From CAZMFZ01 sp046152935 (lineage in GTDB: Bacteria; Bacteroidota; Bacteroidia; Cytophagales; UBA9547), in contig JBJXGB010000023.1 in assembly GCA_046152935.1 (NCBI GenBank), forward strand, positions 1-6,361: a stretch of 6,361 nt of DNA. The letters are read 5' to 3'. The position numbers and the translations under genes were made by a program. The notes under the pieces are model-generated. The model was not told the DNA's origin, searched no databases, and was given only the letters and a program-made list of their open reading frames with translations. Positions 1 to 6,131 of the stretch are shown here, piece by piece (within the stretch, counting starts at the first letter, position 1; every line of letters begins with the position of its first letter).

Positions 1-539
1 AATCTTGTCAGAGCCACTCTGCGTTTTTCACCGCCAGAAAGGTTTTTAATCAATGCATCTTCTGGAGGGCAACGCAATGCATCCATAGCTCGTTCTAGTT
101 TGGAATCTAATTCCCAAGCATTCAGATTGTCCAATTTTTCCTGTACAACACCCTGACGATCAATGAGTTTTGTCATTTGGTCATCTGTCATATCTTCGCC
201 AAATTTCAAGTTTATTTCCTCAAACTCTGCCAATAGATCCACTATTTCCTGCGTGCCTTCCTGCACAATTTCACGAACTGTTTTCGTAGGATCAAGGTTT
301 GGCTCTTGCTCTAAATAGCCAACAGAATAACCTGGGGAGAAAACGACATTACCTAAAAAGTCTTTGTCTACACCCGCAATAATCTTCATTAAAGTAGACT
401 TTCCAGAGCCATTCAAACCCAAAATTCCGATTTTGGCTCCGTAAAAAAACGAAAGGTAAATATCTTTTAGAATTTGTTTTTTAGGTGGAATTACTTTACC
501 CACACCCGACATCGAAAAAATGATGGTTTCGTTACTCAT
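1..539 (-). CDS. ettA: Energy-dependent translational throttle protein EttA (ABC-F ATPase), N-terminal part only
   Basis: ABC-F family ATPase, cytoplasmic. In E. coli EttA binds the ribosomal E site and gates entry of the 70S initiation complex into elongation according to the ATP/ADP ratio; that role is assumed here by homology. Seen: an ATG at 537-539 opens 179 codons that run off the left edge, about a third of the usual ~555 residues. The N-terminus reads MSNETIIFSMSGVGKVIPPK, and the VGKV(I/V)PPK stretch is characteristic of EttA rather than of Uup or other ABC-F members. Walker A GLNGSGKST is at residues 41-49, the Q-loop glutamine at about 78 (YLEQEP), and the first-domain signature LSGGEKRRVAL at 167-177. 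Between Q-loop and signature lies an insertion (about 95-140) where EttA carries its arm. Walker B, the P-site tRNA interaction motif and the second ATPase domain lie outside the window. Divergent from the SUI1 gene. Identification is confident. Confidence 0.95.
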   Translation of the reverse strand, partial: MSNETIIFSMSGVGKVIPPKKQILKDIYLSFFYGAKIGILGLNGSGKSTLMKIIAGVDKDFLGNVVFSPGYSVGYLEQEPNLDPTKTVREIVQEGTQEIVDLLAEFEEINLKFGEDMTDDQMTKLIDRQGVVQEKLDNLNAWELDSKLERAMDALRCPPEDALIKNLSGGEKRRVALTR

Positions 540-568
540 TGTATGTTTTTTGTGTTGATTTCGAAATG

Positions 569-599
569 CGAAGGTATAAAATGTGAGTAAAAAAACACA
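569..599 (-). promoter_or_regulatory. Candidate Bacteroidota-type promoter for ettA
   Basis: Read on the minus strand, TACCTTCG (569-576) matches the Bacteroidota -7 element TAnnTTTG at all but one base. A weak -33 candidate, TGTG (596-599), lies 19 nt further upstream, within the known spacing range. Transcription would start near 562, giving a leader of about 20-25 nt before the ettA ATG. A perfect 10-bp palindrome, ATTTCGAAAT (558-567), sits immediately downstream of the -7 box and could be a protein site or chance. The call rests on the consensus match only. Confidence 0.4.
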
Positions 600-643
600 T
601 ATATTTTACAAATTGGCGGCCGTGAAGCAGGCAAATGGGTAGA

Positions 644-676
644 TTTGCTTACAAGTTTTTGAAAACATTTTTTTTG
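644..676 (+). promoter_or_regulatory. Candidate promoter for the SUI1 gene
   Basis: TTTG (644-647), then 21 nt, then TTTTTTTG (669-676), which is a one-mismatch version of TAnnTTTG at legal spacing. Transcription would start near 683, leaving a leader of about 65 nt. A poorer alternative lies closer to the gene: CGTCTTTG (723-730), two mismatches, 20 nt before the ATG, with TTTG (694-697) 25 nt upstream. I cannot tell which is used. Confidence 0.3.
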
Positions 677-749
677 ATGAAAAGAAATGGCACTTTGCGG
701 TTCATTACGAAAGTATTACGGACGTCTTTGCATTATTATTATTCTCAAA

Positions 750-1085
750 ATGGCTAAAAATCAAAACAGACAAGGTGTGGTGTATTCTACTGATCCAGAT
801 TTTGAATACAAAGTACCGATAAATGAAGAATCTGAAACCTTGGAACCACAAAAACAAAACTTAAAAATAGGACTTGATAAAAAAGCAAGGGCAGGAAAAA
901 AGGTAACTTTAATTTCTGGTTTTGAGGGTAAAACGGGTGATATTGAGTTGCTATCTAAAGTTATCAAAACGAAATGCAGCGTTGGTGGCTCTGTAAAAGA
1001 CAGAGAAATAGTAATACAAGGCGATTTGAGAGAGAAAATTCAAATACTACTAAATTCTTTAGGCTACAAAACAAAAATATTGTAA
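750..1085 (+). CDS. yciH: SUI1/eIF1-like translation initiation factor (YciH family)
   Basis: Small cytoplasmic protein of the SUI1/eIF1 family. Eukaryotic eIF1 secures start-codon selection, and E. coli YciH discriminates against aberrant initiation complexes; the same role here is inferred. Seen: 111 residues, typical length. A variable hydrophilic N-terminus (1-37) is followed by the SUI1 fold (about 38-110) with the hallmark runs RAGKKVTLISGFEG (47-60), LLSKVIKTKCSVGGSVKDRE (67-86) and IVIQGDLREKI (87-97), and a C-terminal LGYKTKIL. I chose the ATG at 750 because MAKNQNRQGVVYSTD is the usual family N-terminus. The frame is open back to an ATG at 687, but those 21 extra residues (Cys- and Ile-rich) do not resemble the family. 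Divergent from ettA, another initiation-stage factor. It converges on the M23 peptidase gene with only 16 nt between stop codons and no hairpin terminator in that gap. Confidence 0.92.
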   Translation: MAKNQNRQGVVYSTDPDFEYKVPINEESETLEPQKQNLKIGLDKKARAGKKVTLISGFEGKTGDIELLSKVIKTKCSVGGSVKDREIVIQGDLREKIQILLNSLGYKTKIL

Positions 1086-1101
1086 GGTAATCTGAATCAA
1101 A

Positions 1102-3012
1102 TTAAAACGTAAACTTTATTTCGGTCATATTCCCCATATTATCGACCGCACCAAGCACAAAATCGCCCTTTAATGGTTTTGCATTGTCTTTGCATTTTGT
1201 GAATATCACATTGTATTTTGCCTCATACTGCATCACCACAAATTCTCCATTTAAGTACCCATACCAATGTTGCACTCCAGAAAGATTGTCACTCATTTTG
1301 AAGTAGAGTGTATTGCCTAATGTTCTAAAATAGGTGATTTTAGGCGAAATTGTGTCTTCTTTTATGGTAAAATCGCCAAATATTTTGGTTCCAAATTTAA
1401 TGGTATTGTTTGTCCAAATGCCTCCAGAAAATTTTCCTCTCCGCTTTGCATCTAAATTGTATACCGCAGCCTTTGCTTTGTTTTTAATTTCAAAATCTGG
1501 TTTTAGCACTATCGACACTGGCGCAAAAAGTGGAATAGTGGGTCGCTGAATGGTAAATATTCGATCTGAAAAGCTTAAATCCAAGAAAAGCGTATCAAAA
1601 ACAGCCTTTTTTGGGAAAATAATATCAATGTTGGGACTAGAATAATTGACCGCATTTCTCGAAGGAACCACTTCTTTAAAGTTGAATATATGTTTTTGCT
1701 TGCCTGCAATTATTGAATCTGGTAGTGCCGACCGCAAATCCCAAAGATAAACTTGCTCATTGCTTTTGGCATAAACGGGCTCTACGTCTACTTTTTTTGA
1801 TTTAAAATACAAAGCAGCTCCATTTTCTTTGTTTCCAAGGCACTCTACTTTTAATATATTTTCAAATTCTGCATGTCTTAAATAATTTATTACCCTTTTG
1901 GTTTTTCCTTTAGGTTTTGAAAATGAGGAAACAGGCTTGGTCAATTGATTTCTTGTTCCCTTTATCTTAAAATTCAAAGTTGTAAAATTTCGATACGCAT
2001 CTGTTATTTTCACACTTACATCGTGCACAAGTGTGTCGTTTATGAATATTTTTCCACTTTCCTTCTCAACTGCATACGTTTTCAATTCATTACCGTCAGA
2101 TACATAGCATCTTTGAAAAAATGTTCGGTATCGTTGTGCCATTTCATAGTCGATATGGGCATTTATATATGGGTTTTCATCAAATCCAATGCGTTGAATA
2201 TCATGGGTAAAAACCTTTTTTTTATCTACCGTCATTTCAATGATACTGATCCCGTAGAGGTTTGAGGTGCCATCCATTTTATCGTAAGTGCGCAATTCTA
2301 AGCCAATGGTACCCCAGGCGTGGATGGGAAATCGCAGCACAAAATTGTTTATTTCCCGCACTGGTATGTATTCTACCCTTCCAAATTCGCCTTCAATTCT
2401 AGAGTCTATTCCAAAAGTACGCAAGGCAATTTTGTTTACAACTGGCAATTGCTTATCTACAATTTCTGGAAAATCAAAAAAAAGTGGATTTAGCAATCTT
2501 TCTTCATTATCTCTAATCTCCCAATGCAAATGCGGCCCTCCAGACGAGCCAGTATTGCCTGAAAAAGCAACTATCTGCCCTTTGCGCACCACTAACTTAC
2601 CCTTTTCGACCAACAAATCGGTTTCGTTGCATTGCTCTTGGTACAAAAAATTGGTAATGAATGTATCAATCGCACCATTAAACCATTCCAAATGCCCATA
2701 AACGGTTATCAGTCCGTTTGGATGCGTGATATACAGCGCATTGCCATAGCCTTTGTGTTGTACAGAAATTCTGGAAATATACCCATCTGCAGCTGCATGA
2801 ACGGGCAGCCCTGTTTTTTGGTCAGTTTTAATATCGAGCCCACCATGAAAATGATTGGTACGCAACTCACCCATATTGCCCGATAGGAAGTTTCTGACAC
2901 CTGGTTTAATTGGAAATTGAAAATAATCTCTCGGGTAAATTAAATATTGTGCCTCACAAAACTGAATAGCAACGAAAAAAAGTAGATTTACTATTTTTTT
3001 GGGATGGATCAA
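1102..3012 (-). CDS. Secreted M23 family zinc metallopeptidase (LytM/LasA type) with long C-terminal region
   Basis: Predicted periplasmic or surface endopeptidase that cuts peptidoglycan cross-bridges or other peptides. Seen: 636 residues with a Sec signal peptide (KK at 5-6, hydrophobic core about 7-18, likely signal peptidase I cut after CEA at 19-21). The M23 domain follows at about 44-178. HGGLD gives Zn ligands H56 and D60, YGHLEWF gives H107, and GPHLHWEIRD gives H161 and Zn ligand H163, so the active site looks complete. About 25 residues are inserted between H107 and the VRKGQIVAFSGNTG strand, common in Bacteroidota M23 proteins. Residues 190-636 are beta-rich and of unknown function. 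The last 85 residues (DNLSGV, DGxxx-like turn, AVDNMGN) resemble an Ig-like fold. Start: no ATG lies in frame between the upstream in-frame stop and M47, so TTG at 3010-3012 is the best start and places the signal peptide correctly. The substrate and the role of the C-terminal part are not known. Confidence 0.9.
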   Translation of the reverse strand: MIHPKKIVNLLFFVAIQFCEAQYLIYPRDYFQFPIKPGVRNFLSGNMGELRTNHFHGGLDIKTDQKTGLPVHAAADGYISRISVQHKGYGNALYITHPNGLITVYGHLEWFNGAIDTFITNFLYQEQCNETDLLVEKGKLVVRKGQIVAFSGNTGSSGGPHLHWEIRDNEERLLNPLFFDFPEIVDKQLPVVNKIALRTFGIDSRIEGEFGRVEYIPVREINNFVLRFPIHAWGTIGLELRTYDKMDGTSNLYGISIIEMTVDKKKVFTHDIQRIGFDENPYINAHIDYEMAQRYRTFFQRCYVSDGNELKTYAVEKESGKIFINDTLVHDVSVKITDAYRNFTTLNFKIKGTRNQLTKPVSSFSKPKGKTKRVINYLRHAEFENILKVECLGNKENGAALYFKSKKVDVEPVYAKSNEQVYLWDLRSALPDSIIAGKQKHIFNFKEVVPSRNAVNYSSPNIDIIFPKKAVFDTLFLDLSFSDRIFTIQRPTIPLFAPVSIVLKPDFEIKNKAKAAVYNLDAKRRGKFSGGIWTNNTIKFGTKIFGDFTIKEDTISPKITYFRTLGNTLYFKMSDNLSGVQHWYGYLNGEFVVMQYEAKYNVIFTKCKDNAKPLKGDFVLGAVDNMGNMTEIKFTF

Positions 3013-3066
3013 CTTTAATTCATTTATTTGAGTATAAAAATAGAAATAATTGTAGCTTAAGTTTTA

Positions 3067-3074
3067 TAAATTTG
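3067..3074 (+). promoter_or_regulatory. Perfect -7 element TAAATTTG ahead of the 3124 gene
   Basis: TAAATTTG is an exact match to the Bacteroidota -7 consensus TAnnTTTG. No clear TTTG occurs 17-23 nt upstream, so the -33 element is missing or degenerate; the nearest TTTG (3027-3030) is 36 nt away. Transcription would start near 3081, giving a leader of about 43 nt for the gene at 3124. The surrounding 3020-3075 stretch is very AT-rich. Confidence 0.45.
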
Positions 3075-3081
3075 AAACAGT

Positions 3082-3090
3082 TTATCCACA
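3082..3090 (+). promoter_or_regulatory. Perfect DnaA box TTATCCACA
   Basis: TTATCCACA is the high-affinity DnaA-box consensus. It is the only exact copy I found in the window and it lies in the 111-bp divergent intergenic region, just downstream of the TAAATTTG -7 box and over the predicted transcription start. A single box does not make an origin, and there is no dnaA, dnaN or box cluster here. It could be a DnaA regulatory site for the 3124 or M23 gene, a titration site, or chance. My rough estimate is about 0.08 exact copies expected by chance in the whole window on both strands. Confidence 0.4.
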
Positions 3091-3123
3091 ATACGAATAA
3101 CACGGTAAGATTACTGCCAAATT

Positions 3124-3396
3124 ATGGAAAATATATTCGTTGAAATAAAGAAAAATGCACCTTTGGGATTTAATGAATTTCGAATATTCATCGACCTACA
3201 TTACCAGCAACTTTTTAAAACACACAATTTGGAACTTATAAATGTGCCTTTTGAGATGATTTTAGGCTTTTTTATTGTCTTTTTTGAAGAAAATCAGATA
3301 GAATTCACGATTGGAAGTACGCAAAAAAGCATCATTTTGGTCGATATTGTGGCCGCTTTTGATGAATTTGAGAAAGTCATCGGACACTTTAGCTAA
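3124..3396 (+). CDS. Small hypothetical protein, function unknown
   Basis: I do not recognise this 90-residue protein. It opens MENIFVEIKKNAPLGFNEFR and ends IVAAFDEFEKVIGHFS. It is acidic to neutral, rich in Phe and Ile, and probably cytoplasmic. The hydrophobic run MILGFFIVFF (45-54) is short for a membrane span and is followed directly by EEN, so it reads more like a buried strand or helix. There is no signal peptide, Cys motif or recognisable catalytic pattern. Support for it being real: a perfect -7 box sits upstream, the ATG lies about 43 nt behind the predicted transcription start, it fills the space between two clear genes, and its residue composition is protein-like. The DUF2452 gene follows on the same strand after 60 nt, so the two may share a transcript. 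The function stays open. Confidence 0.65.
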   Translation: MENIFVEIKKNAPLGFNEFRIFIDLHYQQLFKTHNLELINVPFEMILGFFIVFFEENQIEFTIGSTQKSIILVDIVAAFDEFEKVIGHFS

Positions 3397-3456
3397 AAAA
3401 ATAGCCCAAAATCAGATTTATCAGAACATTTTAAAAACAGCATTGTTGTAAAGACT

Positions 3457-3912
3457 ATGAATACTAGCGTTGACTACCAGCCCGTAAAATCTACCTCGGA
3501 AATTGACCCAACTAAAACGGTTCAGAACCCAGGTTTAGTACCATTTGCTTACACGGTTGGTGGTGTAGTTATTCGCCCCGAAGACATGGGCAAAGTAAAA
3601 AGCAAGGCCCTTACTGCCATGCGTCAGCAAACTGACAGGCAGCTAAAGCAACTCTACGAACAAATGCAAACCCTTGCTAGTCAGGCAAATATACTGAAAG
3701 ATCGAGTTGATATAAGTGAGCGTATTTACCAAACGGAAATGAAGTTTGAGCCTTTGGTGGGGCACACCTATTTCTTATATGAACGAGAAGATGGCACAGA
3801 TTTTCTCTCTATGATTGCGCCCGAAGAATGGGGAAGAAGTGCGAAATTTTCAAGAGTAATTTCAAAAGTGAGCTTGCTTGCCGACCATACTTGGGATGTG
3901 GAAAGCATTTAA
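3457..3912 (+). CDS. DUF2452 domain-containing protein
   Basis: A 151-residue soluble protein that fits the DUF2452 family (Pfam PF10504), known from Bacteroidota and from eukaryotes (human C1orf50). No biochemical function is established for the family. Seen: conserved-looking blocks NPGLVPFAYTVGG (24-36), IRPEDMGKVKSKALTAMRQQ (39-58), a heptad-like helix rich in Gln and Leu (about 57-82), RVDISERIYQTEMKFEPLVG (83-102), TYFLYEREDG (104-113), LSMIAPEEWG (117-126) and a C-terminal LLADHTWDV (140-148). The domain fills nearly the whole protein and looks intact. There is no signal peptide or membrane segment. It lies 60 nt behind the 3124 gene on the same strand, with no clear promoter between them. 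Its stop codon is only 12 nt from that of the convergent histidine kinase. I assign the family from memory of its motifs, not from a search. Confidence 0.85.
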   Translation: MNTSVDYQPVKSTSEIDPTKTVQNPGLVPFAYTVGGVVIRPEDMGKVKSKALTAMRQQTDRQLKQLYEQMQTLASQANILKDRVDISERIYQTEMKFEPLVGHTYFLYEREDGTDFLSMIAPEEWGRSAKFSRVISKVSLLADHTWDVESI

Positions 3913-3924
3913 GCCAACATTTTT

Positions 3925-5199
3925 TCAAAGTTCATTAGTGCTAATGAAGGGAATTTCAACGGTAAATTTTGTGTAAACAGTTGGAACTGAGGCTAAAGCA
4001 ATTTTCCCATTTAGTTTTTTTACAGATTCACTCAAAATATATAGCCCAAGGCCAGAACCGTCTGATTTTACGGTACCTCTGTAAAACATTTCAAAAATTT
4101 TGTCTTGAATCTCGTTCGGAATGCCAATACCGTTGTCAGAAACCTCAATTTTAACTATCCCTTTATCAATATTGATCGCTATTTCAATTTTTTTGTGCTC
4201 AATTTCTTCATTTTGATATTTGATGGCGTTGCTCAACAAATTTATCAAAATCGTCTGCACCCTCATTTTATCCAATTTCACAATGGAAGATTGGTTGATA
4301 TCGACCATAAAATCGATATCCTTGAAATTGGGTGCATATTTTAAATTTTGCAAAATCAAGTCTATTTCGTGATCGAAATCTATTTTTTCTGGTATCAATT
4401 CAAACTTGGTGTTTTTATAAAAATCGATTACGTTTTCCAAAAAATTTTTCAATCTTTTGGTAGATGAAATCATTCTGTCAAAATATTCATTCAATGTAGG
4501 CTGGTTATTTTCAAGTTTAGTGACACAAACCAAACCTTCAATGGAAGACAATGGTGCTTTTATATCGTGGCTAATGCTGTAAATAAGCCTATCTAATTCT
4601 TCATTTTTTTTGAGCAATTCATCATTCTGATCTTCCAGTTGCCTTGTAGATTGCAGCAACTTTTCTTCATTCTCAGATATTTCCTTAATAAAACCAATGA
4701 AAAAATAAATGGCTGCGACCAAAGCCAAAATGGTATTAAATTTACCAAACCAGACTATTGAAGCATTTTCAATAGATTTGTCTCTCAAAAAATCTAAATC
4801 TAAGAAATCAAGTAAAAAAATACCTACAACAATATGACCCACGTTTAAGACAATCTCCAGCTTATTTCGATAATTTGTCACTAAAAAAGTACCAATAATT
4901 AAGGGCAAGTAAAATAGGTAGGCTCTACTTAATTCTCCAAAAGAAACACTGGCGTAGAAGGTCATGCCATTGACTCCGATCGAGAGCAAAGTGCCAAAAA
5001 AAGTAGCTTTAGATTTTTTATTAAGATATACAAGAACCAAAAAATAAGCAACCATAAAGGCTACCACCAGCACATTTTGCCAAATCTGAAAGTATACGTC
5101 AGGAATTGTGCTAACAACCAGAATCACTGCCGCTACTTTCCCATACTGGTCTACCTTTTTCCTGATTTTCTCTTCTCGCTGTACAATAAAATTTTTCAT
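3925..5199 (-). CDS. Membrane-bound sensor histidine kinase (HisKA/HATPase_c), no response regulator nearby
   Basis: Inner-membrane sensor kinase that would autophosphorylate on His and pass the phosphate to a response regulator. Counted from the ATG at 5199 (424 aa): about six hydrophobic helices (near 22-40, 42-59, 65-86, 92-108, 115-133, 148-171) form a sensor of unknown ligand with almost no extracytoplasmic domain. A Lys/Glu/Leu/Asn-rich coiled coil (about 173-205) links to HisKA with ISHDIKAPLSS (phosphoacceptor H211). The ATPase domain has N-box INLLSNAIKY (N320, N324), G1 DNGIGI (D355), F-box FEMFYRG (369-375) and G2 GSGLGL (381-386). All catalytic boxes are present. Start: the frame extends seven codons to a GTG at 5218-5220 (MKHQYQP), but the ATG gives a more usual basic N-terminus. 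The ElyC-like gene ends 57 nt upstream on the same strand, so the two may be cotranscribed. No receiver domain or regulator gene lies in the window, so its partner must be elsewhere. Confidence 0.9.
   Translation of the reverse strand: MKNFIVQREEKIRKKVDQYGKVAAVILVVSTIPDVYFQIWQNVLVVAFMVAYFLVLVYLNKKSKATFFGTLLSIGVNGMTFYASVSFGELSRAYLFYLPLIIGTFLVTNYRNKLEIVLNVGHIVVGIFLLDFLDLDFLRDKSIENASIVWFGKFNTILALVAAIYFFIGFIKEISENEEKLLQSTRQLEDQNDELLKKNEELDRLIYSISHDIKAPLSSIEGLVCVTKLENNQPTLNEYFDRMISSTKRLKNFLENVIDFYKNTKFELIPEKIDFDHEIDLILQNLKYAPNFKDIDFMVDINQSSIVKLDKMRVQTILINLLSNAIKYQNEEIEHKKIEIAINIDKGIVKIEVSDNGIGIPNEIQDKIFEMFYRGTVKSDGSGLGLYILSESVKKLNGKIALASVPTVYTKFTVEIPFISTNEL
3931..3948. repeat. 18-bp palindrome at a convergent gene junction
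   Basis: TTCATTAG, two bases, then CTAATGAA is a perfect 8-bp inverted repeat with a 2-nt spacer; as RNA it gives a 7-bp stem with a 4-nt loop. It encodes the last codons of the histidine kinase and lies 18 nt past the DUF2452 stop. It could act as a 3' stem-loop for either transcript. No T-tract follows on either strand, so it is not a classic intrinsic terminator; T6 lies 6-11 nt before it on the plus strand. Confidence 0.5.
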
Positions 5200-5256
5200 T
5201 GGCTGATACTGATGTTTCACAAACCTTTTTTTGACTGATTACGAGTAAAACAGCCT

Positions 5257-6027
5257 TCAACTCACAAAACCTTTAAATTTATACGACCAAAAACCTACGT
5301 ATTCATGGAAAAATCTTTCCCAACCAACCATTACATATATCTTTGGAATTACATACGTGTCCCACTCTTTTTCATCGTAGGCACCATCATTTTCAATCGG
5401 AAATGGCGTGCATTCGATAGCTTGCTTTTCAAAACAGGCCATTCCTCGCTTCATGTGCAAGCCATTGGTAATAAGCAGATAACGCATATCTGCATAGTCT
5501 CTTTTCAAAATAATAGCCGAGTACAAAGCATTTTCGTAGGTGGTGCGAGATTGGTTTTCCAAAATCAAATCATCTTTGGCAACCCCCAAGATGTAAAACA
5601 GCTTCTTTGCCTGATCTGCTTCTGCAAGTTTATTGCCTGTAAGCGATGCAGAACCACTTGTGTACAAAATTTTCTTAATTTTCCGCATCTTATACAACTG
5701 TACAGCCTGCACAATTCTATCGCCTGCATTTTCGTTTAGAAAAACCCTATTTGTATCTGAGAAATCGAGTCGCGAAGCACCACCCAACACAATGGCGATA
5801 TCAAAACCATCTATTTCGGCTATTGGTGTGATAGGATAAGCCCACTTTTTGATAAAATAGGAGTAAATGGCTTGGTTTGATAGAAAAAACAACAGGCCTA
5901 ATGCAAAAAACAAGGTTACTTTTCGTAAAACTTCTTTTTTGATTAGAAACGAAATAGCAATTAGTGCAAAAATGAGCGTGCTAGGTGAAGCTAACAAACC
6001 TATGGTTTTTGAAAGGAAGAAAAACAT
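5257..6027 (-). CDS. ElyC/YdcF family (DUF218) membrane protein, likely envelope biogenesis
   Basis: DUF218-family protein with the same layout as E. coli ElyC (YcbC), which is needed for peptidoglycan assembly at low temperature and affects lipid-carrier use; that role is inferred here. Seen: 256 residues, close to ElyC (259). Two N-terminal membrane helices (about 9-29 and 36-54) are followed by a DUF218 domain from about 76. It opens with the nucleotide-binding-like strand and loop IAIVLGGASR (77-86). A helix with DRIVQAVQLY (103-112) follows, then ILYTSGSAS (120-128), EADQAKKLFYILGV (136-149), the conserved RTTYENA (161-167) and YLLITNGLHMKRGMACFE (183-200) with H191. The C-terminal helix is amphipathic and aromatic. 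It starts at an ATG (6025-6027), is divergent from the arginine decarboxylase gene, and precedes the histidine kinase on the same strand. Assignment to ElyC rather than another YdcF-like protein rests on layout and length. Confidence 0.87.
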   Translation of the reverse strand: MFFFLSKTIGLLASPSTLIFALIAISFLIKKEVLRKVTLFFALGLLFFLSNQAIYSYFIKKWAYPITPIAEIDGFDIAIVLGGASRLDFSDTNRVFLNENAGDRIVQAVQLYKMRKIKKILYTSGSASLTGNKLAEADQAKKLFYILGVAKDDLILENQSRTTYENALYSAIILKRDYADMRYLLITNGLHMKRGMACFEKQAIECTPFPIENDGAYDEKEWDTYVIPKIYVMVGWERFFHEYVGFWSYKFKGFVS

Positions 6028-6051
6028 GTTTCAAGTTTACTAAAATTTAAT

Positions 6052-6081
6052 TTTGAATCCCCTCTTTTTTTCTCATTTTTG
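6052..6081 (+). promoter_or_regulatory. Candidate promoter for the arginine decarboxylase gene
   Basis: TTTG (6052-6055), 18 nt, then CATTTTTG (6074-6081), a one-mismatch version of TAnnTTTG; the spacing lies in the 17-23 nt range reported for Flavobacterium promoters. Transcription would start near 6088, with a leader of about 45 nt that is A/T-rich and has no Shine-Dalgarno sequence. On the opposite strand I see only TAAATTTT, about 12 nt before the ElyC-like start, without a matching -33 element. Confidence 0.4.
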
Positions 6082-6131
6082 CAACCTTTTAGAGTAAATT
6101 AATAATTTCTTTATGCCTTTTAAATAAATTA

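Noticed and set aside
687..749. N-terminal 21-codon extension of the SUI1 gene
   Set aside because: The residues (Cys, Tyr, runs of Ile) do not resemble the family, whereas the ATG at 750 gives the usual N-terminus and length.
1086..1101. Terminator between the convergent SUI1 and M23 genes
   Set aside because: The 16-nt gap contains no inverted repeat and no T-tract.
1945..2886. Several plus-strand open frames inside the M23 gene (1945-2265, 2288-2701, 2632-2886)
   Set aside because: They lie antisense to a well-supported gene and have Cys/Ile/Ser-rich, non-protein-like composition with no motifs or promoter elements.
3013..3123. Replication origin, suggested by the DnaA box next to AT-rich DNA
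   Set aside because: There is only one box, and no box cluster or neighbouring dnaA, dnaN, gidA or parAB genes.
3388..3403. GCTA-AAAAAA-TAGC inverted repeat after the 3124 gene as a terminator
   Set aside because: The stem has only 4 bp with an A-rich loop and no following T-tract, so it is too weak to support.
5305..5839. Plus-strand open frames antisense to the ElyC-like gene
   Set aside because: They are shadows of the DUF218 coding sequence, which has clear family motifs; their translations show no domain.
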